A program made the translations under genes and the position numbers. A stretch of DNA of 57,478 bases from JALJPB01 sp963933115. Lineage in GTDB: Bacteria; Pseudomonadota; Gammaproteobacteria; Enterobacterales; Alteromonadaceae. Shown here one piece after another: positions 45,136-54,208 of this stretch. The notes beneath the pieces were generated by a model. That model saw nothing but the letters and a program-made list of their open reading frames with translations. It was not told where the DNA came from and did not search any database. The stretch spans positions 1 to 57,478 of the forward strand of contig CAWVSL010000015.1 in assembly GCA_963933115.1 (NCBI GenBank), given 5' to 3'. The first letter of the stretch is position 1. Each line of letters opens with the position of its first letter.

Positions 45136-46998
45136 TTATGAAATAAAAGTATTCACTTTATTAATAATTCCTTGGCAGTCTAGCCCTAGTTCCTGATGAA
45201 CTTCTTCTTGGGTACCGTGTTTAATAAACTGATCAGGTAAACCAATATTAAGTACTTTAACAGAAAGTCCATTGTTAAGAATATATTCATTAATACCTGA
45301 ACCTGCTCCACCAGCAATGGCATTATCTTCAACCGTTACTATTGTATGATGATTGAGCGCTATATGCTTAAGTAATTCAATATCGAGAGGTTTAATAAAA
45401 CGCATATCAACAACCGTTGCACCTAGCTCTTCTCCCGCTTTTTTCACTTCTGCTAGTATCGGTCCAAAACTGAGTAAGGCAACATCTTTACCTTGGCATT
45501 TGGTCACAGCTTTGCCAATTTCAATTGTTTCATTAATTTGAGGGAGCTGTTGGCCAGTGCCACTTCCTCGAGGGTATCTCACCACACTAGGGGTATTAAG
45601 TTGATGACCCGTGGTCAGCATTAATTGGCATTCTCTTTCATCAGAAGGAGCCATGATAGTAAGATTAGGGATACATCTTAGGTAACTTAAATCAAATGCA
45701 CCTTGATGAGTTGCACCATCTGCACCCACAACACCTGCACGGTCAACCGCAAACATCACAGGAAGGTTTTGAATAGCCACATCATGAATGAGTTGGTCAT
45801 AACCGCGTTGTAAAAAGCTTGAATAAATAGCCACTACAGCGTTTTGTCCACCAATCGCTAGGCCTGCAGCATATGTCACCGCATGTTGTTCGGCAATAGC
45901 GACATCATAGTATTGATCTGGGAACCTTTTGCTAAACTCAACCATACCAGAGCCCTCTGCCATTGCAGGTGTTACCGCGATGAGTTTTTTATCAAGTTCT
46001 GCTGTTTTACATAGCCAGTCACCAAAAACTTGAGAATAACTTGGCAAGCTAGGTGCTTTTTTAGGTAAGCTTGTATCTTCAGGATTAAATTTTGGTACCG
46101 CATGGTATTTAATGGGATCTTGTTCTGCCGCTTTATAGCCTTTCCCTTTAGTCGTAATAACATGAAGCAATTGTGGTCCCTTTAGGTGGCTCATATTTTT
46201 AATGGTATTTACCAAACCATTAACGTCATGGCCATCAATTGGACCAATATAATTAAACCCAAGCTCTTCAAAAAAAGTACTAGGGACAACCATACCTTTT
46301 AAATGTTCTTCAGCGCGACTTGCCAATTCTTTAATTGGGGGGATATTACTTAAAATGCGTTTACTACTCTCACGTAAACTGGCAAAAACACTACTTGATA
46401 ATATTTTTGCAAAATGTTGATTTAGCGCACCCACATTTTCTGAAATTGACATGTCATTATCATTAAGAATAACTAACATATCCTTTTTAATATCACCTGC
46501 ATGATTTAGTGCTTCAAAAGCCATACCTGCCGTCATCGCACCATCACCGATAACAGTAACAGTTTTTCGATTTTTACCTTCATTTTCAGCCGCTACGGCT
46601 AAACCTAAAGCAGCAGATATCGATGTACTTGAATGACCAACACTTAAGGTGTCGTATTCACTTTCTTCACGCCAAGGGAAGGGATGTAAACCATTCTTTT
46701 GTCGAATAGTATGAAGGCGGTCACGACGACCCGTTAATATTTTATGAGGGTAAGCTTGATGACCTACATCCCAAATTAAATGATCAAAGGGAGTGTTGTA
46801 AATATAATGAAGGGCAACAGTAAGCTCTATCGTGCCAAGGCCAGAAGCGAAATGGCCACTACTTTCACTAACAGAACTGAGTAAATAACTACGTAATTCA
46901 TTGCTAACACTAACAAGCTGATCCTGACTTAATTTTCGCAAGTCATCAGGTGAGTCGATCTTAGATAATAAAGGAAAGTTTGCTAGGTTTGTCATCAT
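45136..46998 (-). CDS. dxs: 1-deoxy-D-xylulose-5-phosphate synthase
   Basis: This 620-aa transketolase-fold enzyme has the thiamine-diphosphate motif VIGDGAMTAGMAFEALNHAG with NDNDMSIS, HPFPWREESEYDTLSVGHSS, and the catalytic IAEQHAVTYAAG with VDRAGVVGADGATHQG. It condenses pyruvate and glyceraldehyde-3-phosphate in the MEP isoprenoid pathway. It is the last gene of xseB-ispA-dxs, 67 nt after ispA. Start ATG 46998 or the adjacent ATG 46995. Confidence 0.97.
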   Translation of the reverse strand: MMTNLANFPLLSKIDSPDDLRKLSQDQLVSVSNELRSYLLSSVSESSGHFASGLGTIELTVALHYIYNTPFDHLIWDVGHQAYPHKILTGRRDRLHTIRQKNGLHPFPWREESEYDTLSVGHSSTSISAALGLAVAAENEGKNRKTVTVIGDGAMTAGMAFEALNHAGDIKKDMLVILNDNDMSISENVGALNQHFAKILSSSVFASLRESSKRILSNIPPIKELASRAEEHLKGMVVPSTFFEELGFNYIGPIDGHDVNGLVNTIKNMSHLKGPQLLHVITTKGKGYKAAEQDPIKYHAVPKFNPEDTSLPKKAPSLPSYSQVFGDWLCKTAELDKKLIAVTPAMAEGSGMVEFSKRFPDQYYDVAIAEQHAVTYAAGLAIGGQNAVVAIYSSFLQRGYDQLIHDVAIQNLPVMFAVDRAGVVGADGATHQGAFDLSYLRCIPNLTIMAPSDERECQLMLTTGHQLNTPSVVRYPRGSGTGQQLPQINETIEIGKAVTKCQGKDVALLSFGPILAEVKKAGEELGATVVDMRFIKPLDIELLKHIALNHHTIVTVEDNAIAGGAGSGINEYILNNGLSVKVLNIGLPDQFIKHGTQEEVHQELGLDCQGIINKVNTFIS

Positions 46999-47065
46999 AA
47001 TGTTGTGACCAATTGTAATTGTTTATTTTATATTTTTTATAGGTTTTTCTGATTCAGTCTGAAAA

Positions 47066-47956
47066 TTAATGTGTTCGCTTAATAATAAAAGTCGCAAAGT
47101 CTATTAAATTTTTATTATTGTAAGGCAAACTTTCCAAAGCTTGAAGTGCTTGTTGATACAAGTATTGTGCTTTTTCTTGAGCGCCCTGTAAACCTAATAA
47201 GCCAGGATAAGTACTTTTTTTGGCTGCAATGTCTGACCCCTTTGGTTTTCCCAACTCTTCTTGTGAAGATGTTATATCAATTATATCGTCTCTTATTTGA
47301 TAAGCTAAACCAATGAATTTTGCAAAACTAGCTAAACTTTCTTTATCTGTTTTTGTAGTTTTTATTGAACATTCCGCCGCCATCAACACTGACGCTTCTA
47401 GCAATGCCCCGGTTTTAAGTGAATGTAAGGTTTCAAGTTCAGCTAAAGCGATGGTTTGCCCTGTTGCCGACAAATCTAATGCCTGCCCCCCGCACATACC
47501 CTGATAGCCTGCAGCATTAACCAGTTGTTGAATAAGTACTACCCTTTTGGCTGCTATCTGAGAGGTGAAATTATGATTAACCAAAATATCAAAAGCCAGG
47601 GTTTGTAAACTATCACCAGCTAAAATAGCTGTCGCTTCATCAAAAGCTTTATGACAGGTGAGTTTACCGCGTCGTAAATCATCGTCGTCCATAGCAGGTA
47701 AGTCGTCATGTAGTAAAGAGTATGCATGTATGCACTCTAATGCCGCAGCAACGCCATCAATATCACTAAGAGAAGCTCCTAAGGCTTCACCAGTTATATA
47801 AGCAAGGTAAGGGCGTGTTCTTTTACCGCCGATAAGTAAACCATAACGCATTGCTTCTAATAATTTAATATCATTAACGGTGAGTTGATTAAGTTTTTCT
47901 TCTAGGAATTCGTTAATACGTAATTGGTACTGCTCAACATTGACTAGTATGGTCAC
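47066..47956 (-). CDS. ispA: (2E,6E)-farnesyl diphosphate synthase
   Basis: This 296-aa prenyltransferase has the first Asp-rich motif HDDLPAMDDDDLRRGKLTCH and the second YQIRDDIIDIT, plus GGKRTRPYL. The small residues before the first motif (ALECIHAYSLL) are those of bacterial FPP synthases. It makes farnesyl diphosphate for undecaprenyl and ubiquinone side chains. It overlaps xseB by one base (TAATG) and precedes dxs. Confidence 0.95.
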   Translation of the reverse strand: MTILVNVEQYQLRINEFLEEKLNQLTVNDIKLLEAMRYGLLIGGKRTRPYLAYITGEALGASLSDIDGVAAALECIHAYSLLHDDLPAMDDDDLRRGKLTCHKAFDEATAILAGDSLQTLAFDILVNHNFTSQIAAKRVVLIQQLVNAAGYQGMCGGQALDLSATGQTIALAELETLHSLKTGALLEASVLMAAECSIKTTKTDKESLASFAKFIGLAYQIRDDIIDITSSQEELGKPKGSDIAAKKSTYPGLLGLQGAQEKAQYLYQQALQALESLPYNNKNLIDFATFIIKRTH

Positions 47957-48216
47957 TAAATAATATCCTGAGCATCATTTTTATCAAGTGTAAAATCAGA
48001 CAGTTCAGTTTGACCATTTTTTTCTAATAATATTTTAATTTTTTGTTCAGCATCTTGAAGCTTACATTGGCTAACTTGGCTTAAATTCAATCCACGCTCA
48101 AAAAGAGCCATTGAAGCTTCTAAACTTAGTTCCCCTTGCTCAAGGTTTTGTACTATAGAGTCGAGTTCATTTAAGGACTCCTCAAAGCTCAAATTTTCTA
48201 CTTTTTTCTTAGCCAT
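47956..48216 (-). CDS. xseB: Exodeoxyribonuclease VII small subunit
   Basis: This 86-aa protein has the XseB core LSFEESLNELDSIVQNLEQG and LEASMALFERGLNLSQVSQ (about 9-57). The C-terminal tail (about 58-86) is longer and acidic. It heads the conserved xseB-ispA-dxs operon. It is divergent from pomA, with 226 nt between for both promoters. Confidence 0.94.
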   Translation of the reverse strand: MAKKKVENLSFEESLNELDSIVQNLEQGELSLEASMALFERGLNLSQVSQCKLQDAEQKIKILLEKNGQTELSDFTLDKNDAQDII

Positions 48217-48442
48217 AATTTTAAGAATACTATTTTAAGAGGTGATTTGAAACATATCGGCCAAAGTTACCTTAGCTTTGGGCTCAGGTCAATCAAGCAT
48301 GACAAATTTGATGTATTATTCGTAGGTTTGAAAAAATATCATTAATAACTATTAAGAAATTGATATTGCGGGCGATAACAATAATATACTTATAACTATT
48401 AGAATTTATAAAGACAGCTTTGATTAATAGTTGTTTTAGGAG

Positions 48443-49216
48443 ATGTCAGTGGATTTAGCAACAATATTCGGAATGGTCGGTGCAATTGGTTTTCTAATTC
48501 TGGCAATGGTGCTTTCGGGTGACATCGGTACCTTTATTGATACACAAGCCGTGATTATTGTTTTTGGCGGTTCTATTTTTGTGGTTTTAGCTAATTTTGA
48601 AATAGGACAATTCCTTAGTGTTGGAAAAGTTATTGTTAATGCCTTCATATTTAAAATAGAAAAACCAGAAGAGTTAATTGAACAAGCTGTCGATATGGCT
48701 GACGCTGCTCGTAAAGGTGGGTTTTTAGCATTAGAAGAAACAGAAGTGTCGAATTCTTTTATGCAAAAGGGCGTTGATATGTTGGTTGATGGTCATGATG
48801 CTGATGTGGTTCGCGGTACATTACAAAAAGATATTTCCCTAACAGCAGAACGACATGAAAGGGGAGTCAGTATGATGACGGCACTGGCCGATATCGCACC
48901 AGCTATGGGGATGATAGGCACACTAATTGGTTTGGTGGCAATGCTAACCAATATGGATGATCCTAAATCTATTGGTCCTGCTATGGCTGTTGCACTATTA
49001 ACGACGCTATACGGTGCATTTTTAGCCAACGTTATCGCTATTCCAATTGCTGCAAAATTAAAACTCCGTAGCGAACAAGAGCAAATGAATCAAGAGTTAA
49101 TACTTGATGCTGTTCTAGGTATTCAAGATGGTCAAAATCCGAGAGTGATTGAAGGTTTGCTGAAAACCTATTTGGCTGAAAGTAAACGCAGCATAAATAC
49201 CACTGAAGATGAGTAG
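48443..49216 (+). CDS. pomA: Flagellar stator protein PomA (sodium-type MotA)
   Basis: This 257-aa four-TM MotA/TolQ-family protein opens VDLATIFGMVGAIGFLILAM and has the ADIAPAMGMIGTLIGLVAML segment of TM3 and the basic/acidic cytoplasmic loop. The family resemblance is to PomA of sodium-driven polar flagella rather than E. coli MotA (about 295 aa). It pairs with the MotB-type gene 8 nt downstream and forms the stator in the inner membrane. Neighbouring xseB-ispA-dxs is the usual marine gammaproteobacterial setting. Confidence 0.93.
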   Translation: MSVDLATIFGMVGAIGFLILAMVLSGDIGTFIDTQAVIIVFGGSIFVVLANFEIGQFLSVGKVIVNAFIFKIEKPEELIEQAVDMADAARKGGFLALEETEVSNSFMQKGVDMLVDGHDADVVRGTLQKDISLTAERHERGVSMMTALADIAPAMGMIGTLIGLVAMLTNMDDPKSIGPAMAVALLTTLYGAFLANVIAIPIAAKLKLRSEQEQMNQELILDAVLGIQDGQNPRVIEGLLKTYLAESKRSINTTEDE

Positions 49217-49224
49217 AATCAACT

Positions 49225-50166
49225 ATGGCTAAAAAATCTAAATGTCCCCCTCCGGGGCTAGCTAAGTGGATGGCTACTTTTGCTGACTTAATGGCGCTTC
49301 TGATGTGTTTTTTTGTATTGTTATTATCTTTTTCTGAATTAGATGCCTTAAAATTCAAACAAATTGCAGGTTCAATGAAGTTTGCTTTCGGTGTACAGAA
49401 TAAAATTGAAGTCAAAGGTATTCCAAAAGGAACCAGTATAATTGCCCAAGAATTTCGACCAGGAAAACCTGAACCTACCCCTATCGAAACCATTCAACAA
49501 TTGACCATGGAAATGACTCAAGAAATACTGGAATTCCAAGCTGGGGATGAAGACTCAGCAGGTGGTCGTCAAAAACAGCGAGGCGATGACAGGGGGGGGA
49601 GCTCTCAAAATACTGCGGATCAACTATCAGCAGCAACAACGGTACAATCACAAAGTGAAATGGATAAAAATCAGGAAGAGCAAGTAAATGATTTGTTGAA
49701 AAAAATTGATCAACAGCTTGAAAAAGAAATTCAAGATGGCGCTATAGAGCTTGAGTCATTGGGACAACAAGTCACTATTAGAATTCGTGAAAACGGCTCA
49801 TTTCCTTCGGGGTCCTCTTTTTTACAGCCAAAGTTCAAAGCCGTTATTCAAGCTATTGGTGAACTTTTGAAAACGGTACCAGGTGAAATTATGGTATCAG
49901 CACACACCGATAGTCGGGGTATTAACTCAGAACTCTTTACTTCTAATTGGGACTTATCCAGTCAGCGTGCAGTTGCCATAGCACATGAATTAATTAAGGT
50001 ACCTAATTTTGATAATAAAAGAATGCGAGTAGTAGGTTATGCCGATACTAAGCCTTTAGCTCCAAATACTAGTGCATTTAATCGCCGTCTTAATCGTCGT
50101 GTTGAAATTTCGATTAATCAAGGGAAAACTAAAGAGGGAGAACGCGTTTCCGTAATCAAAGAGTAG
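49225..50166 (+). CDS. pomB: Flagellar stator protein PomB (MotB family)
   Basis: This 313-aa protein has one N-terminal TM with the ion-carrying aspartate: LAKWMATFADLMALLMCFFV, Asp21 (equivalent to Vibrio PomB Asp24). A long, polar plug/linker follows (about 95-165). The OmpA-like peptidoglycan-binding domain (about 185-300) includes VSAHTDSRGINSELF and RRLNRRVEIS. A G8 tract (49592-49599) encodes the linker's Arg-Gly-Gly and is unusual in this AT-rich DNA. Confidence 0.93.
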   Translation: MAKKSKCPPPGLAKWMATFADLMALLMCFFVLLLSFSELDALKFKQIAGSMKFAFGVQNKIEVKGIPKGTSIIAQEFRPGKPEPTPIETIQQLTMEMTQEILEFQAGDEDSAGGRQKQRGDDRGGSSQNTADQLSAATTVQSQSEMDKNQEEQVNDLLKKIDQQLEKEIQDGAIELESLGQQVTIRIRENGSFPSGSSFLQPKFKAVIQAIGELLKTVPGEIMVSAHTDSRGINSELFTSNWDLSSQRAVAIAHELIKVPNFDNKRMRVVGYADTKPLAPNTSAFNRRLNRRVEISINQGKTKEGERVSVIKE

Positions 50167-50462
50167 TTAAATAGCAAGGTAGCAATTTTACAACATCATA
50201 TACAGAGAGACTTTGTCATAGAGAAAAGTTAAACAGATTGTATTTATCAGAGTCACTTTAAGTTATCGTTATTTTTTAAATATAGCGTTTCAGCGTTATA
50301 CTGGTCAATCTGATTGTTTTGTGACGTGAGAGCATGCTTTTCCTACAAAGGTATGTTATCACTGGAGTGGGTATCTCTTATTTAGCTATAGCGTCCATTG
50401 ATGTATAATTACACCATAAATTTTTGCTAATATTAAATAAGTTGATTTACGAGCTATAGCTG

Positions 50463-51926
50463 ATGAAACTCATCGTTAAATTACAATCTAAAATTACTCT
50501 TGAAACTCGTCCTGTGCGTCAACGCTTTATTAAGGTATTAGAGTCTAATATCAAAAATTTATTACGCTGTGTTGATAAGCAAATTAATACCGGTATTAAT
50601 TTGCTTGATATTGAAATTAATACCGATAACAATAATATTGACAATCGTCTAGCCTTAATTGATTCGTTAAAACGTATTCCTGGAATATCTCATTTTACTG
50701 AAGTGAAACGCTATGAGTTTATTGATCCTAAAGATATTTTAGACAAAACATTAGCTGTACATGCTAAAACGATTGAAAATAAAAGCTTCTGCCTCCAAAT
50801 AAAAAAAATAGGGACTCAAGACTTTAATCTATCCCAAATTGAGCAATATGTTCTTAGAGGTTTAATCGAGGGTGTTAAAAATACTAAGCTAGAATTGACT
50901 AAACCCGATGTCACTATTTATTTAGAAATCAAAAAAAACGAATTATCTATAGTTACTGATACACATGGGGGGCTTGGTGGTTTGCCAATTGGTACGCAAC
51001 TTGATGTTTTAGCATTAGTTAATGCTGACAAAGACTCGGGTGTAGCCAGCTATCAAATGATTAAAAAGGGTTGTCGTACTCATTATTGTTTCTTTAATTT
51101 GGGTAACTCTGATCATGAAGCTGTAGTTAAACAGCTTTGTTATTATTTATGGACGACCTATGGTTCATCCCATAAAGTAAAATTTTTCACTGTCGATCTA
51201 GAGCCTGTCATTGAAAAGATATCAAACAATGTTGAACAGAGTCATAAGCGTCAACTTTTTAACCGCTTGATGATGCATGCGGCTGAAAAAATTGCTTTAA
51301 AAGCTAATATTCAAGCTTTAGTTACTAGCGAATCCATTGAACAAAACTCAAGTGAAGTATTGGCGAGTTTTAATGCTGTTAAGGGAACAACAACCCCCCT
51401 TGTTTTGAGGCCGCTCATTGCTTGTGATAAAAAAAAGGTCACTACTATTGCTCGTGAAATAGGGATTGAATATTATACTAAAACAGTCTCTGAATACCCT
51501 TTAAATAAATTTAAAAATACAAACCCGATTTTGAAAAATGAAGAAGAAATAAACTTTAATGGTGATGTGTTAGCTAGAGTGATCAATGAAGCAAAAGTTT
51601 ATGATATAAGAGATATCGGTCGAGCAACCGAAGCAGAAATTAAAGTTGTTGATATGGTTGAACAAATACCCGAGGGTACCATTATTATTGATATACGTAG
51701 CCCTGAAGAATCAGAGAATAATCCGTTGACTCTTGATGGGGTTAAAATTAAACCGCTACCCTTTTATAAACTAGCGAGTCAATTTATCAATTTTGATCAT
51801 TCAAAAGAATATCTTTTATATTGTGATCACGGTGTGATGAGTAAAATTCAAGCTTTATTATTAATTGAGAGCGGCTTTAAAAACGTAAAAGTTTATCGGC
51901 CAAGAGATAAAAAAGTAATTATTTGA
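50463..51926 (+). CDS. thiI: ThiI-like tRNA sulfurtransferase with degenerate ATP-binding site
   Basis: This 487-aa protein keeps the full ThiI architecture: N-terminal ferredoxin-like plus THUMP domains (1-165), a PP-loop-type domain (about 170-380) and a rhodanese domain (about 395-487). Strong ThiI identity is visible (RIPGISHFTEV, GLPIGTQLDVLALV, HYCFFNLG). The PP-loop SGGFDS is NADKDS at residues 187-192 (only D191-S192 retained). The GEALGQ-type motif is SESIEQ. The residue aligned with E. coli Cys344 (EYCG) is Pro346 (EYPL). The rhodanese Cys454 (LLYCDHGVMS) is kept. tRNA adenylation and s4U8 formation are therefore doubtful, while sulfur relay for thiazole synthesis remains possible. 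Codon usage looks normal and there is no frameshift. Confidence 0.85.
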   Translation: MKLIVKLQSKITLETRPVRQRFIKVLESNIKNLLRCVDKQINTGINLLDIEINTDNNNIDNRLALIDSLKRIPGISHFTEVKRYEFIDPKDILDKTLAVHAKTIENKSFCLQIKKIGTQDFNLSQIEQYVLRGLIEGVKNTKLELTKPDVTIYLEIKKNELSIVTDTHGGLGGLPIGTQLDVLALVNADKDSGVASYQMIKKGCRTHYCFFNLGNSDHEAVVKQLCYYLWTTYGSSHKVKFFTVDLEPVIEKISNNVEQSHKRQLFNRLMMHAAEKIALKANIQALVTSESIEQNSSEVLASFNAVKGTTTPLVLRPLIACDKKKVTTIAREIGIEYYTKTVSEYPLNKFKNTNPILKNEEEINFNGDVLARVINEAKVYDIRDIGRATEAEIKVVDMVEQIPEGTIIIDIRSPEESENNPLTLDGVKIKPLPFYKLASQFINFDHSKEYLLYCDHGVMSKIQALLLIESGFKNVKVYRPRDKKVII

Positions 51927-51978
51927 GGTACATCAAGCACCTTAACAATAGCGATGGATTCGTTAGTTATTTTTATAT

Positions 51979-52923
51979 TTAGGTTGACTGACGTTGCGAT
52001 ATTTGATGCCATAAGTAAGTGTTCTTCGGTGTATTTATATCATGTATTTGACCAAGTCGGTGAATATATCCATTAATAAAATCGATTTCTGTTGGCTTAT
52101 TATCAATTAAATCGCATCGCATTGAAGAACTATTCTCACTCGTTGATTGAGCTACTTTTTTTACCATATTAACAAGTGAATTTAACTCAAGGTTAATGTC
52201 TTGGGTTTTAGCCACCAAAACAATTTCAGCTAAGAGTGCACGAGTAATACTTTTATACTTTCTCTCGTTAATAGCTCCATTTTTAACATCATAAATAGCT
52301 GTTAACGGATTGATTACACAATTGACGGCTAATTTTAACCATTGCTTTTCAATGATGTCAAAATGAAAGTTAGCCGGTGTTAATAATTTTTTTATTTTTG
52401 TAACAATGACTTGGGCGCTTTTACTTAAACCTGGTTGTTGTTTAATTAATTGATTAGCAACTATACCAAAATCAATTCGACCTACTCCAGTATGAGTTAT
52501 TTTTAACGGAGCATCTTTTAAACATCCGTGCGTTGTCAGCATGCTGATAATTTGATGGTTATCTGTTAATTTCTTAGGGAGCTTTTCAAACGTTCCCATA
52601 CCGTTATGGCATAAAACAATGGCAGCTTTTGAAGGGAGTAAAGATGCAAGCTGAGTTAAAGCTTGTGTGACTTGATAGGACTTAACAGCAAGCAAAATAA
52701 TATCAGCAGTTTTGATTGTATTCTGATTTGCATAATTTAAAATTAGTGTCTCTGTTAAGCCGTTAATGTCTGTGAAGTGATAATTTTCTTGTTTGTTACT
52801 CGTTGTATATGATGGGCTAAGGGTAACGAGGTCATCACTTTTTTTATCACTATTAATAGTTCTACTGATAAAATGATAAAACAATAAGCCGATAGCTCCT
52901 TGGCCAACAACGACAATATTCAT
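51979..52923 (-). CDS. panE: Ketopantoate reductase family protein (PanE/ApbA)
   Basis: This protein is about 314 aa. The start is ATG 52923 (MNIVVVGQGAIGLLFYHF), which puts the GxGAIG NADP motif at the very N-terminus. An in-frame ATG at 52941 would add six residues inside the upstream gene. Further motifs are ILLAVKSYQVTQALTQL, VLCHNGMGTFE and the catalytic-Lys region KQWLKLAVNCVINPLTAIYD. It reduces ketopantoate to pantoate for coenzyme A, or acts on a related 2-keto acid. The TAATG overlap with the VanZ-like gene indicates coupling. Confidence 0.85.
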   Translation of the reverse strand: MNIVVVGQGAIGLLFYHFISRTINSDKKSDDLVTLSPSYTTSNKQENYHFTDINGLTETLILNYANQNTIKTADIILLAVKSYQVTQALTQLASLLPSKAAIVLCHNGMGTFEKLPKKLTDNHQIISMLTTHGCLKDAPLKITHTGVGRIDFGIVANQLIKQQPGLSKSAQVIVTKIKKLLTPANFHFDIIEKQWLKLAVNCVINPLTAIYDVKNGAINERKYKSITRALLAEIVLVAKTQDINLELNSLVNMVKKVAQSTSENSSSMRCDLIDNKPTEIDFINGYIHRLGQIHDINTPKNTYLWHQISQRQST

Positions 52924-53327
52924 TATGGTTTTTCGCGCCAATAAAAACTATGAAACCACTGAACAGCAGCAAAACTTAAAATGCCAATGACATCAGCAAT
53001 AATGTCTCTAAATTCACCATTTCTAAAGCCTAAATAATATTGACCTACTTCACTTAGCACCGCATAAAATATCAAACAGGTTACTGTAACTAATAAGGGT
53101 AATTTTAAAGCGTAATTTATCAAAAAAGATAAACAAAAAAAGCCAAAGAAATGTCCAATGCTATCAATCTGTGTATGCTTAAAAACAAAGGCTGTAACCT
53201 CAGGGGAAAAAAATAAGGCGAAGAGACTTAATAAAGCGATTAAGGGCGGTAAAAAATGATAGCGTCTTTTCACAATATAGCTGGATGATTTTTTTAAATT
53301 GATGTAACTATCATAACACGAGAGCAC
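52923..53327 (-). CDS. VanZ-like small membrane protein
   Basis: This 134-aa protein has four hydrophobic segments and the VanZ-family pattern of SIGHFFGFFCLSFLINYAL in TM2 and SEVGQYYLGFRNGEFRDIIADVIGI in the second half (GR/N-GEFRDIIAD). The function is unknown in most members. It is co-transcribed with the PanE-like gene and is divergent from yajQ. Confidence 0.75.
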   Translation of the reverse strand: MLSCYDSYINLKKSSSYIVKRRYHFLPPLIALLSLFALFFSPEVTAFVFKHTQIDSIGHFFGFFCLSFLINYALKLPLLVTVTCLIFYAVLSEVGQYYLGFRNGEFRDIIADVIGILSFAAVQWFHSFYWREKP

Positions 53328-53410
53328 TAGATGTCTCTATTCTCTTGGCGTTCATTAATAGCTTTGTTAATATGATTAAAATAATCGTTCTTATTCATGC
53401 AGAGAAAACT

Positions 53411-53893
53411 ATGCCATCCTTAGATATTGTTTCAGAAATTAATTTAGAAGAAGTCCGTAACGCAACAGAAAATGCCAAAAAAGAACTTGCCACTCGTTTT
53501 GATTTTCGAGGGGTAACTGCTGATGTTGAATGGAAATCACCCGTTGTTACCGTCAGTGCTGAACTAGACTTTCAGGTTAACCAATTATTAGATATTCTTC
53601 GTAGTAATTTAGCCAAGCGAAATGTTGATGCAAAAGCGATGACATTTGGTGATTTTGTTCATAGTGGTAAAACCTTTACAGCAAAAGTGACTTTTAAGGA
53701 AGGTATTGAACAAGATGTTGCTAAAAAAGTGGTTAAATTAATTAAGGATGCAAAATTAAAAGTGCAAGCAGCAATTCAGGGTGAACAAGTCCGAGTTACT
53801 GGCAAAAAACGTGATGATTTGCAGGGGGTAATGCAGTTAATTCGTCAAGCTGATCTAGAACAATCGTTTCAATTCACTAATTTTAAAGATTAA
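53411..53893 (+). CDS. yajQ: YajQ family nucleotide-binding protein
   Basis: This 160-aa protein begins with the hallmark MPSLDIVSEINLEEVRNATE. It contains TRFDFRGV, MTFGDFVHSGKTFTAKVTF and KVQAAIQGEQVRVTGKKRDD, and ends QSFQFTNFKD. Start ATG 53411 gives the conserved N-terminus; the frame open upstream to TTG 53345 is not conserved. YajQ proteins have been linked to cyclic-di-GMP and tRNA/nucleotide binding. Confidence 0.95.
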   Translation: MPSLDIVSEINLEEVRNATENAKKELATRFDFRGVTADVEWKSPVVTVSAELDFQVNQLLDILRSNLAKRNVDAKAMTFGDFVHSGKTFTAKVTFKEGIEQDVAKKVVKLIKDAKLKVQAAIQGEQVRVTGKKRDDLQGVMQLIRQADLEQSFQFTNFKD

Positions 53894-54208
53894 TTGTTGT
53901 TAGATATCATTTGATTTTTATTCATTGATTGCTCTCTCAGTGAGCCAAATATCATGACTTCGATCTTATTCAGTAATGATATGTTTACAATGATGTAATC
54001 ATTATGAAGTAGTGTTAAATAATAAAAATTAGCCTTAACCCTATTTTTTAGTTGTTAAGTTCAGTAGATTAGAGCTCTGAAATTCAAACTTATATTAATT
54101 GAATTTATAAACTGAGCAACTATAAACGATAAATCAAGTATTTATATCGCTTTATAATTGTTCAGTTTGTTATTTCATTTGGTATCAAAATAAAAAAGAT
54201 GTGATTCA
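53894..54208. other. Intergenic region containing a long imperfect inverted repeat
   Basis: 315 nt between yajQ and the transporter. It holds no gene. A 60-bp imperfect palindrome lies at 54109-54168 (separate entry). Confidence 0.45.
54109..54168. repeat. 60-bp imperfect inverted repeat
   Basis: The left arm starts AAACTGAGCAACTATAAA (54109) and the right arm ends TTTATAATTGTTCAGTTT (54168). The arms match over about 26 of 30 positions, with small gaps and inner CGAT...ATCG pairing. It could form an extended RNA hairpin or be a small dispersed intergenic element; there are no T-runs on either side. Confidence 0.5.

Noticed and set aside
46448..46460. TTGACATGTCA inside dxs as a further operator copy
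   Set aside because: The centre spacing differs from the promoter palindromes and it is in conserved coding sequence.
53345..53410. Longer YajQ start at TTG 53345
   Set aside because: The MPSLDIVSEI start at 53411 is the conserved family N-terminus.
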